Below, piece after piece: positions 53,557 to 64,000 of a stretch of 64,000 bases of DNA. A program made the translations under genes and the position numbers. Within the stretch, counting starts at the first letter, position 1. Every line of letters begins with the position of its first letter. Under the pieces are notes generated by a model that worked only from the letters and a program-made list of their open reading frames with translations, did not search any database and had not been told where the DNA came from. Source of the stretch: Certhia americana (Eukaryota; Chordata; Aves; Passeriformes; Certhiidae); NCBI GenBank assembly GCA_018697195.1, contig CM031879.1, positions 25,851,660 through 25,915,659 of the forward strand, read 5' to 3'.

Positions 53557-56344
53557 TCTGCTATGATCATTGATTTTCAAAGACAGAGAAAAATACTTTT
53601 ATTTTGTTTTCACTTTTTGTTTCATATTGATTTAAATTTTTTACAGCTGAGGCATTGAAATGCAAAATTCAATTTATTTTTGTTTAATTCAATTTAAGCA
53701 ATTTTCTTTTAAAGTCATATTCTTTGTGTTGCATCATTTGGGATTCAAGGACTGCAGGAAAATCTTTATCTACCAACATGGGACAGTTTAAGTCTTTTTA
53801 ATTACAAAAGCTTTCCTGCCAGTGTTAGATTTAATTAAATCTTCCTTTTTGTTAAATTTAAATCTAGGACCAAATTCAAGCTGACAATGCCTCTTTGATT
53901 CTTGGTCTCAAAGGGGGAACCTTTCATTTGTTATGAAGCCAAAATCATGAATGAACTACAGCTTAAATAAAGTAAATTAAAATGAAGGGACATAATTACC
54001 TAATAAAGGTAGTCCATTATTTATTTTCACATTTCCTTGCTTTCCTAATTTTTCTAGCACCTCACCTCAGTAAATAAGGCAATATTTTAAGGCACACAGA
54101 CAAAGGAAAGGACACAAATAATAACTGTGCACTTCTGATTTGAAATCCTGACTTACTACAAAAAGAGGGAAAATCTATCTGTGTTTAAAGTTAGAATATA
54201 CTTCAGCTCCTCAGATTTTTTGCAAAACCATGTCTGTGTTCTTGAAGGAAACAATTACATACACACACTTTCTCTAAAAAAAAAGTAGCTCAGTCTTAGT
54301 GTATTAGCAAATGTAAGGAAAATTGAAACAGCCAACTATTATCTGAGTGAAGACCAGAATTATATTCTTACAGCAGATCTATTTCTTTCCCCAGTTCTTT
54401 CTCTGTTTCTTTTATTCACATGGCCTTTACATCTTCACTAGAAGCTACTATTCATCATTGCCATTTCCTCTAAGTTTTCAAATCTTCCTGCTGAGAAACT
54501 TCTCTAAAAACATCAGAACTGTTGGGAAGAGTAGCCAACCAAGCTCCTTTAGTGCACAAAAATGATAGAGGGTTACTATATTTTTTTTCTTAAACCATTA
54601 GATACAACTGTAAATGTCTGTTTATATAAAAAATATAAGAGAATACAAGAGTATATAAGAGAACCTTACTGATTCTGTCAAGATAAAAGGTGATGGAGAG
54701 GAGATGATAGAAAAGGAAGCATTTTCACCATTTCCATTTAAAATATACTGAAGTAAGATATATTCCATGCTTGTTTTCTGAAAATAAAAGGCATCTAGAA
54801 GGAGTAAATGCTGATTTGCCAGGAGACAGTAAGATGCAAGTCCAGTCTGTGTCAACTAGATTTCAGCAGGTTCTCAGAAGACAACCTGATACATCTTCTA
54901 CATGGTAAACACAAACCTCCAGCTGGGTAAACAGAAAGCATATAATTGTATTTGGCTTCCTAATATAAAAGTATCTGAGTGAAAGATTATCCAAGATTTC
55001 TAGAGATGGAGAAGAGATTAGGCCAGCATAACCTTTTATTAAAAAAAAAAAAAGTCAGTCCATAAATGTTAACATGCTGTTTGGACATTGGTTGTTTTTA
55101 TGACTGACCACTTCAAAACCTTTTGTAGAATTTTTTGCAAAACAATTTCTGCTTATACTGAATTCAGTCAACAATAGCTGGTAAATCTGAAATACAGGCT
55201 TTTATGTAAGAATTAGAGCAGAAAGGGAAGGAGCAAAGAAAGTACAAGAGACAGGTTTTATTCTTCCTTCCACATATCCTACTCAGTACCATTAAAAGCA
55301 ATCTGAAAATAAAAATCTCAAAAAAATTCATACCTAAAAATAATCATACTACGTTAACAAAATGTAAATGTTAACAAAACCACTTTCAGAAATTTCTCAG
55401 TTGAAACAGATATATATCTATCTGAAATCCTTTTTATTTTCCACTTTCAATATTTGCACGGAATGCCAATCAAATGTAACAGAAGACTCAGTATTTGCTT
55501 CCAGTTTTCTGCTACATTGTGAAAATTCTAGAATAATTTGTTATCTACCAATTCTTGTTAATCTTTGTATTATCATCACAACCTTTACATTCACCTCCAC
55601 CAACAGAAACTTCATGGAAAAAATACTGTAGCAATGTCAGGTACTGCAGTGTTTCACTACTAAAACTTCAGGTTTCTCTGCTTAATTCTTATTAAACTAA
55701 ACATTTCACAGCTGTTCTTTTAGTTAGAATTAAAAATATTTCTAATAAAAAATATTAGGTTTTTTATAATCAAAAAAATTTTTAAATTACTTGACTCAAA
55801 AGGAAACAAACCTCTACAACAGACACATTTTTTTTTCAAAGTGTAGCAAGGAAGAAAACGAGCCATAGGGGCCAAGTGGGCTGATAATGTGGGTAGAGTA
55901 TTCTCTCCTGTAGATACCATTGATTGTTTATTTGGTGCAAGATATTTCTTCATAGATAACATTCAAAACATTTTTGTTAACCCATTTCCTCCTGTTTATC
56001 CCTCCTTACTATCTTCTAAGCTCAGGTCTACCATCTTGAAAAAGAACAAGCCCATCATGTTACTCCTAGGTCTGAGAAATGTGCAGAAGAGTCAATACAT
56101 AACGCCTTGAAAGTCTGAAACCACATATCTCAAGGAAAATCAGGAGTTTCCTGCACGTGGTAAATTTGTGCTCTTTGATGAATGGTATTAGATTATGAAC
56201 AGGATATAATCACAATCAACCAACAGCATTATCTAAAGTATTTACACTTTATGCTATAATACTGTTTCAGGAATTCCTAAATGAGCACTGCTGAGTTTAA
56301 AATGGCATAGGAATATCTTAAAGAGAAGGCTTAAGCTTTGATTA
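53557..56344. other. Unique AT-rich non-coding DNA, no gene seen
   Basis: Nothing coding or repeat-family-like recognised. Confidence 0.5.
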
Positions 56345-57054
56345 TGTCATGGATTGAACACCAGATGTGTGCTAAGGAAGGCGGGAGTCTACCTTGGAAA
56401 GAAGAATTTAAACCCCTCCTTTCCGAATTATTATAACTTTTGAAATTAAGGGGCTCTCAGGTGAAGATATGGGAATAGGAATCAGTTCTTTATTAGGGGA
56501 ACTAAAATGAACAATAAAACAAAAACACATGCAGTATTACAATGGAGAAAAACAAATAAACAAAGAAGCCCCACTGACAGAGTCAGGATCCAACCTGACA
56601 CCCTGTGGGTCAGGGTGTTGGTGGCAGTCCCATTCCATGGTGGCTGCAGTCCCAGAGGCAGATGTGGCTCTGTTGCAGTGATGCTCCTGTAGAAAGAGTG
56701 GAATTCTTTCACTGAAGGTCCAGTGGTGATAGATGGGCCTGGTCTTCCTCTGAGAATCCAGTGGAAAAGGCTGCCTTGGTGTTCCAACTCCCAGATTTTT
56801 ATCCAGGTAGGAATACTTGTATCCTCCCCCTGGCTGGAGCATTTCCTAATGGGATGATGTAATTCTATCAGTGAGACTCACTAGCCCATGAGCAGAAGAT
56901 CTCTCCCTGGAGGGAGGCTGGGATGTGGAAGAGATAAGAAAACTGCCCCAGCAGGTTTATTGAGAGTTGGCCATTGACAGACAATTACACCCCATACACA
57001 CCAATTTCAACAGATATACAGTTTTGGTTACATTTTGCACTGCAACCCATGACA
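56345..57054 (-). mobile_element. Solo LTR, ERVL-type (antisense)
   Basis: This 710-bp element starts TGTCATGGATTGAAC and ends GCAACCCATGACA, so the termini are inverted repeats (TGTCATGG / CCATGACA). The flanks GATTA (56340-56344) and GCTTA (57055-57059) fit a 5-bp target duplication with one mismatch. TTTATT at 56489-56494 is AATAAA on the minus strand, and its surroundings (AATAAAGAACTGATTCC in minus sense) closely match the 47.39 kb LTR. No gag/pol/env sequence adjoins it. Confidence 0.83.
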
Positions 57055-57059
57055 GCTTA

Positions 57060-60000
57060 ACTTGTAACATGGTTTTAAAAATGTCCTGAAATGTTCAGAA
57101 CCATGCTTTTGCAGGCTTTGGTTAATTTGAAGGGTAACAGAGGCCCTGAATTTCATGAACAGAACAAGCACAAGGCCCTAGCATAACAAGGTTGACAAGA
57201 ATCAGCAACAGCATGGAGACTTCATTTTACCATATTCTCTAAGAATTAGGAAAATGCATATGCCCTACGGAAGAGTTATACACACCAATACAGACACAAA
57301 TACTGTTTTTGAAATTTGCTGCATTTTAGAAACAAACAGGACATTGAATAATATGAATGGCTTTTTAGTTTTTTCTTCCTGCAGTTTGCCTAAAGAAAGA
57401 ACTTGTGATAATGTGGAAAGGAACTTGTATCATCACCACAGGAGCATTTGTTTAATGGCACTCATTTACATAGAAATATGCACCCTAGTAGGAACAATTC
57501 AGAAATTCAGCAAACAGCTTGTGATTTCAAAAAACTGTTGACAATGCTAACAATTTGCAGTGGTAATACCTTCTGAGTAGTTTAGATTGTTATTTGTTTG
57601 CATAATTGTCATACTAAATCATTCCTGACCCACTGTTCTATTTTCTTCAGTGGTCATTTCCTTATTTTTATTCACTCTCAGGCAGCCTCTCATTTCACAA
57701 GTCAAAACTACATTTTCTAAGAATGTTATTATTAGTTGCTGTAAAAATTCACAATAAATAATTTAACTCTGCAAGTTTATGCGAGAGTAGAAGATATTTA
57801 GACTCAGATGGAAAAAATCCTGGCACTTATTCTCAGTCATTGTACATCCAGAGACTGCTCAGTCCTGTGATGGTCAACACTACAGTGCACAGAGGGACTC
57901 AGCTCCAGAAGTGCTGAGTTGGATGCTTCTATGGAGGTAAAGCCAAAGTTCATTATTATCCCATGGGATTTAGGCATCTGCAAAAGGATTTCAGTCAGCT
58001 GTACGAAGGGACACCTAAAACAGCCAGCAGAAAATGCCTAAACCATAAAAGAAAAAGCCCTGTCTTGTTTGTGGACCTGGCCACTTGTCTGGAAGTTAGA
58101 ATGAAGCATCTCCTTGAGAGCACTGCTCAGGGTAAGGCACCATTTTCCATACCTGTGTTCTTAAAAACTGTGGTTTGTTAATGAAAATTGCACTCCTCCC
58201 CTTCTTCTTCTAGAAAACTGAGTTGGTGATTTCATCACAATGATGATATCAATTATATTGCCTTCTAGGATGGCACATATCTGGGGTTCACTTGCATTCC
58301 CAGTCAAGGATCCAAAAGTGCTTTTTCTCATTTCTTAAAAGACCCAGTTCCCAAGCCATTAACTTTTATATGCATGTTGGGATTGGGAGCTTTGTACACT
58401 GTATTGGCAGTGGTAACAGTTCTGTTTGGTCCTGAAAGCAAAACTCTCTCTTTACTTCTCCCACAGCTGGAGAGAAAGGAGGAGGCAATATTTAGTCATC
58501 TTTTGCAGTTCTTGGGGGTATATAAGAAAAGCAGAGACCATAAAGGCCAACATGTATTTCTAGGGAAGAGCACTCACCAGATCTTGTTCCCTGATAAATT
58601 TATTGTCTTAAATACTGAAAAAAATAAATTGTAAATCAGCTAGACCCAGTACAAAAATGAGATTTTTTGTATGATAATGAACTATGATTCTTATTTGCCC
58701 ATATTATATCTACAGCAGGCTGTAGTAACATTGAAAAGAACTTGTTTGACCTTCTTTAAAGAAGAGAAGTGCAGAACAAAATGATTAGACAAGGAAATAC
58801 TGAGCAGATTACCAAGACAATTTGCAATAGAAATGAAAATGTGATTTTCCTTATAATTGCTCTGGTGTCTAGACACAGTGCACACATAACCATGAGTTCA
58901 GTACATTTGTTTCTACAAAATGAAACATATCTCCAACTTGTCAAATCAGAATGGTCACAAAAATATAAGTGAGGGATAATTACAACTTCTTGGACTCTAC
59001 TTATTATTTCAAGGCCTTAAAATATACTTTATGACACTATCATTATGTCTTGGCATTCTACACCAGAACTGTATTAATTATTTGGTTTAACACTGTCTCT
59101 AGTGGAATAATTGTACAGCTTGATTTTCTTGTGGGTTTTGAGCCCAAAACACTGTGTTTTAGTGGGATGTTGGGTTCCCTATATGAGCTCACAAATTCAC
59201 TTCATCCCAAGGGATTTGCCACCTGTAAAATGAAGCTGCTAATCTTTACCTACCTCACTGAGGTGTCACGAAGATCTGTTAATATTTATGTGGTTCTTGG
59301 AAAACTTAAAGCCCTGTGAACTCCATTGAAACTTGTCCGAAACAGCAAAGATGAGAATCCTCCTCTCATCATAGTATGAGCTGCTCTGAGAACCTGGGCT
59401 GGGACAGGTGCTGAGTTCAGGAAAATGTTTCCTAGAAATTTCTGGCTAAAATTGTGACACCATTTACTGCTTAAATTATTTTACAGTCTTTTTTCATGTG
59501 GGAGAGAAAATAAGGGGAGCAACTGCATCATATAAAATCTCCTGTCTCCGGGATAATATCTCAGAAAGATGTGACAAATACAGAAGCAAGACTAAAAATA
59601 ATTATCTTTTTTAGAAAGGAAACACCACAGAATGATGAATTTGATTCTCTAGTTTTGAACAATATGCATACAATCTTTCTATTTTGCTCTTGTTAAGAAA
59701 AAACATCTATGGCCATATGCCCAGAAGGTTTTGTGTTTGGCTTTTTTTATGTTACTGTGAATCAAGATTTGGATTACAACAGATAAAAAGAAGAATTTTA
59801 ACCCTTTTCAAAATTATAGGAGATTCTTCCTAATGCTACACAGAAAAAGAGTTTGTGAGTTTTCTCTAACACTTATTTCATCTGATTCCCTCTAGAGGCC
59901 CAATCCTGCTGCTTTTACACATTGAGTAGCTTTAAATAGATCTTTCTGAAACCAGTATGCAAAACTCTTAGAAGAAATGTCATCTTTCATATTCTTATTT

Positions 60001-61062
60001 TATTAAAAACACAAGGAAAAACATTTTTTACCTTCTAGCCTTACAAAGTAAGGAGTAAGGAAGGGAAGAAAACCTCCTCCACTTTTCCCTACAATTTCAA
60101 ACCCAAACATAATACTAGTTTAAAATGATGTCAAAGTATAAATATGTTTTCATTGAAACTCATAGAAGGTGAGATCAAAAAATTTGTACAAAAAAAGAAG
60201 CACTTCAAGGAGGGATTATAACAGTGAACATGTTTCACTCAGCTCTCAATGCCACTCCCTAAACAATGGTTATCACATAATTGGAATACATAGCTACCAA
60301 TACATAAACCTCGACAGCACTGTTTACCAGCTAACAGCCTTGAGAATAAAGCACTTCTCCTACTTCTTCGTAGAATCAGTAAATAGTGTAAATATGGAAG
60401 TCAAAGATTAATATTGCCATAAATTGTGAACTGGTCTATTTTATTCTGATAAGCTATACATTCCTATATCATCCATCAGAGTATGAAAACACACAGATTT
60501 TTTTCTGTTTTCTGCAGCACTGTCATCCAATATGAAGAAACAGCAGATTTGAATATAAGATTTTATGAATTTTCCTCTAAATACTAATCATTCTGTGATG
60601 CTGAAATACTAGTTTATTGCAATCTTCACTAAACATAATACAGTTATAATGTACATGTAACAAGACATGTAACAAATATGTTTGAAAATCCTGATGACAC
60701 AGCATGTTTTTTCTTGGTATCTATATAAGACCATAATGTCAAATGTGTTATTTCTGAGTCCTTTATGCTTGAGTATGATTATTTATAGAACTTCCACTGC
60801 CATACATCCAATATTCTGAAGAACCAAGATATCAACGCAAACTATTAAAAGATAATAGATCAATTTACAGATCCCCATATGATGTAAAGAAAGGCCACTT
60901 CTTGAAAACCACTGCAAATAAACAAAGAACATTTAAAATATGGCCAAAACAAAATGTTGTCTTACTTATGGCACTTCAGAAGCAGTTTTCCAAATAATAA
61001 ACACTGAATGCATCAGAAAGTGCCATTTTGTGTTTCCTCCACTTTATGTGTCACCCTGAAGC
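57060..61062. other. Unique AT-rich non-coding DNA, no gene seen
   Basis: No exon, RNA gene or repeat family recognised. Short frames only. Confidence 0.5.
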
Positions 61063-61080
61063 AGGAAGAAGGAGGGAGGA

Positions 61081-61207
61081 ACCTAACCCAAACCCTAACC
61101 CAAACCCTAACCCAAACTGTAACCCAAACCCAAACCCAAACCCAAACCCTAACCCTAACCCTAACCCTAATCCTAACCCAAACCCTAACTCTAACCCTAA
61201 CCCTAAT
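61081..61207 (-). repeat. Interstitial telomeric array, CCCTAA orientation
   Basis: On the + strand this alternates CCCTAA and CCCAAA units, partly as a 12-base higher-order unit AACCCAAACCCT, with a cleaner run of CCCTAA at about 61147-61170 and again at the right end. Few other substitutions are present. The reading frames through it (Asn-Pro or Thr-Gln-Thr-Leu repeats) are artefacts of the repeat. Confidence 0.95.
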
Positions 61208-61212
61208 TAGTG

Positions 61213-61274
61213 CTCCAGATGGGAGTAACTAATAATTAATTTGATTCACCATTACATCAGTACTCCCATCTGGA
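61213..61274. repeat. Central inverted repeat between the telomeric arrays
   Basis: TCCAGATGGGAGTAACT at 61213-61229 is answered by AGTACTCCCATCTGGA at 61259-61274, reverse complements apart from one missing base. The roughly 30-nt loop is AT-rich. To its right (61281-61350) are several TTAATTA and AATTAGCCAATT motifs. Confidence 0.85.
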
Positions 61275-61438
61275 CCATGAATTAAATTAGCCAATTAATT
61301 ATTTAAACAACTAATTAATTGAATAATTACTTAATTAGATAATTAGCCAATTTTTCAGGACACTGCACCTGTCACTCATCCTAAGACCCACCCTCACACA
61401 AACCCCACCCCTGGCACCACCCCTGGCTCTTCTCCCTG

Positions 61439-61990
61439 GTTAGGGTAAGGGTTGATGTTAGGGTTTGGGTTAAGTTTAGCATTAGGGTTTAAGGTTAGAA
61501 TTATTGTTATGTTTTAGGGTTAGGTTTAGTGTTTATGTTTAGGGTTTACGGTTGTGGTTAGGGCTGGGGTTAGGGTTGAGTGTTTATATGTAGAGTTAGA
61601 GTTTAGGGTTAGTGTTTAAGGTTAGGGTAAGTGTTGGGGTTATTGCTTGGGTTAGGTTTAAATTTAGGGTTAATTTAAGGTTTAAGGTTAGTGTTAGTTT
61701 TAAGGTTAGGTTTAGGGTTAGAATTATTGTGTGGGTTAGGGTTGTGTTAAGGTTAGGTTTAAGATTACGTTTCGGTTTAGGGTTTTTGGTTGTGGGTAGG
61801 TTTTGGGGTTGGGGTCAGTGTCAGAGTCAGGGTTAGGGTAACGTTTAGGATTAGGTTTTAGATTTAGGTTTAGTTTATGTTTATTTTTAGGGGTAGTGTT
61901 CTGCTAGTGTGAGGATTAGATTAAGTTTAGGGTTATTGTTTAGGTTAAGTTAGGTTTAGGGTTAGATTTTTGGCTCAGGTTAGGGTTCCT
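61439..61990 (+). repeat. Degenerate telomeric array, TTAGGG orientation
   Basis: Long run of GGTTAGGG, GTTTAGGG, GGTTTAGG and related variants, longer and more diverged than the CCCTAA array. It begins after a C-rich stretch (CCACCC repeats at about 61388-61425) and ends at the right terminal repeat. Confidence 0.92.
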
Positions 61991-62390
61991 CCCCAACTTC
62001 CTTTTGGTCTCAAAAATTTTTCTAATTTTAGCACCATAATAACCATTGCCCTATATGAATATCAGATATCAGATCAGGGGACTTAACAGATATATTATTC
62101 TTCTTTGAAATCATTGAATTGCATCAAAGTTAAGATTTAGTTCCAACCTCCTGGATTTCTATCTCATCAGCTCTGACAAACCAGCCACTTGAAAAAGTCA
62201 CATATCATGATTGCTATTGCTTAAAAGGGCCTACAGGCACTGGTCTTTGCATTTTTCAAGCTTTCTGTTTGCAAATTTTATAACTGGACATTATTTGTTA
62301 TCAACATTTAAATGCTGTAGTTATTAGCTTGTGAGGCATGTACTATTGGCAAACAAATGCATATAAAATGCTCTAACTAAGAAGAAAATA

Positions 62391-62395
<5 letters not shown>

Positions 62396-62443
<48 letters not shown>
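62396..62443. repeat. Poly-T homopolymer (48 T)
   Basis: Uninterrupted run of 48 T. It could be the tail of a minus-strand retroposed sequence, but nothing recognisable follows at 62444 onwards and no polyadenylation signal precedes the tail on the minus strand. Confidence 0.95.
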
Positions 62444-62446
<3 letters not shown>

Positions 62447-62868
62447 CATTTCACAATCACTGTCCTTTGGGAAAGGTATTTTTTCTGCTTTTTTGAGTTT
62501 TGTATAGTTTGAGAACAAATCTTTCCTTTCCCATGCATCTGGAGCTCCCTCTAGTGAGTCAGTAAACAGAATTAAACCTCTTCCTGACAATTTCTCAGCA
62601 ACTAAATAATGAACACACACATATTTAAGCAGCCCACCTCTTCAGAAATTTGAAGTAATTTAAAATGCAAAGCCCAAACTATTATTGAGGAGTATCTATT
62701 GGTTTCAGATGGGAAAAATTAAATTGCATAAATATAATCAGTCTCAATGGAAGATACAAGAGAAAAGTCTATAGAAATAAAAATTCACATATAATCATGA
62801 AATCATCAGATTTATTACAGTTAAGAGTGGAATAATATATTCTGTAGCTTTATTATTTTTTATTATTT

Positions 62869-62879
62869 GGGGGGGGGGG
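62869..62879. repeat. Poly-G run (11 G)
   Basis: Eleven consecutive G in an otherwise AT-rich context. Confidence 0.95.
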
Positions 62880-64000
62880 TTTAACTTTAAAGGAGATAAT
62901 TAGGTACTATAATCATTAGCTGGCTAAAGATTAATTTTTCACACACCAGAAATACCTAACAATGTTCTCAGATGTTTCCTGTAACATGGAAAAATTTTCT
63001 GATTTACTACAGCAGTCCTCTCAGTTCTTTTTCTCTTAAAAATATGTTGGCTCCTTATACAATTAACATCAGTGCTGCATAACTAGAACAGCTTAAATAG
63101 GTTCCAGGAGATCCACAGCACTGGCCTTGAAACCCTTGCATAGCCTGCCAGTTCTAACTCACAAACTGGAATTCATGATAATCCTCAACAAACCTCAGAG
63201 TCACACCAGCCTTGTTTATTTATTACTGTATTTTGTAATATTTAAAATTGCAGCATGTGTACTTCAAACAATGAATTAATCACATTCCAGAATTGGGACC
63301 TGGTCCAGCAAACTTTTATTCTCTTGATTAATCCTTAATCATGCCAAGAATCTCTAGAGCAGTGAGAGGAACAAGAACATGTCTGACATGACCAGGCTCA
63401 ATTCCTTCTGGAGATGTGGTCCTTTAGGAAGTACTGATTCTTGCAGCTGAATCCACACTAAAAATGCTTTTGACAGATACTGTCACAGGGCTTCCCCATA
63501 GATACAGAAATCTGACCACCCATAATTACAAAGTCTTATCATAAAAATTTCTAGGGAAGAACATAGTAACCTCAATTCTGGGACAACAGAATGATTTGTC
63601 ATAGAATTTAAGACTTACAGAGAAAAAAAAAAACATTTTCAACATATAAAAGATGTCTTCAATGCGGCACACTCAAAACCCACCTAATAAATATGACATT
63701 TTTAAAATTAAAAAAAATAAAATTTTGCTAATGAAATCCAAGTAATGAGAAACTTGACATTTTAACTCTAATTTTTAGTTTAGTTTTGCAGTTTCCGTTC
63801 AGAAATAAATTACATCCACTATGATTCCCAGTCAGTCTCATAACAGTTCAGTATAGCCGTATAATAGAGAGTATTGCCTAATATTGTATAAATTATGCCT
63901 TACAGGACATATAGGACGCTTTAAACTGCACTAGAGGATAATTTCAGAGAAATAGCACTGGCTATTCAGCAGACTAAGTTGTCTACCTAACTGATAACCG

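Larger units (their letters stand above)
61063..62004. repeat. Palindromic telomere-repeat element with terminal inverted repeats
   Basis: A unit of about 940 bp: left terminal repeat, a CCCTAA-type array, about 230 bp of other sequence, a TTAGGG-type array, right terminal repeat. The outer ends are imperfect inverted repeats: AGGAAG, a short variable part, then GGGAGGAACCTAACC on the left, answered on the right by GGTTAGGGTTCCTCCCC, a short variable part, then CTTCCT. The pairing therefore extends outside the telomeric motif. The vertebrate telomere hexamer is recognisable in both arrays but degenerate, more so on the right. No flanking target duplication was seen. Confidence 0.8.
62005..64000. 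other. Unique AT-rich non-coding DNA, no gene seen
   Basis: Apart from the poly-T and poly-G tracts listed separately, no gene or repeat family is recognised to the end of the window. Confidence 0.5.

Noticed and set aside
61008..61232. Frames encoding Asn-Pro or Thr-Gln-Thr-Leu repeats
   Set aside because: Direct translation of the telomeric array. No start context or conservation suggests a protein.
61063..62004. Relic of an end-to-end chromosome fusion
   Set aside because: The array order is opposite to that left by telomere-telomere fusion, and the outer inverted repeats are unexplained by that model.

Overview
This 64 kb window looks like vertebrate nuclear DNA, most likely from a bird and probably a songbird or close relative. 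The reasons are CR1 LINE fragments with the avian 3' end (TCATAGAATCATAGAAT on the minus strand, or its complement), several solitary LTRs of the kind common in songbird genomes, and a generally AT-rich background. No bacterial-style operons, rRNA, CRISPR array or recognisable protein-coding gene is present. The reading frames are short (147 codons at most), and the longest lie inside LTRs or simple repeats. I read the window as intergenic or deep intronic DNA. The sequence alone does not decide between these.

Layout: 0-11 kb is mostly unique AT-rich DNA with an eroded CR1 at the left edge. 11.4-13.2 kb is a repeat cluster: an ERVL-type LTR, a second LTR-like repeat with a 26-base C run, (CT)n(CA)n, then CA/TA-rich DNA. 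21.2-21.4 kb holds two facing purine/pyrimidine pentanucleotide arrays. 24.07-24.76 kb is a truncated minus-strand CR1. Between 31 and 57 kb lie further LTRs: an ERVL-type at 31.07 kb, an ERVK-type with a perfect 6-bp target duplication at 33.72 kb, a long minus-strand one at 36.2 kb, an ERV-like one at 41.3 kb, an ERVL-type with a perfect 5-bp target duplication at 47.39 kb, a reverse-oriented relative of the 12.8 kb repeat at 50.3 kb, and a minus-strand ERVL-type at 56.35 kb. Short CR1 pieces lie at 35.3 and 53.4 kb, and an assembly gap at 50.94 kb. None of the LTRs is accompanied by recognisable gag, pol or env sequence, so they look like solo LTRs.

The most unusual structure is at 61.06-62.00 kb. 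A CCCTAA-type array and a TTAGGG-type array face outward around about 230 bp of non-telomeric DNA. The whole unit is bounded by imperfect inverted repeats that extend past the telomeric motif into non-telomeric sequence. This orientation is that of the two ends of a linear chromosome, the opposite of what an end-to-end chromosome fusion leaves. A second inverted repeat sits between the arrays. It is my best candidate for something undescribed.
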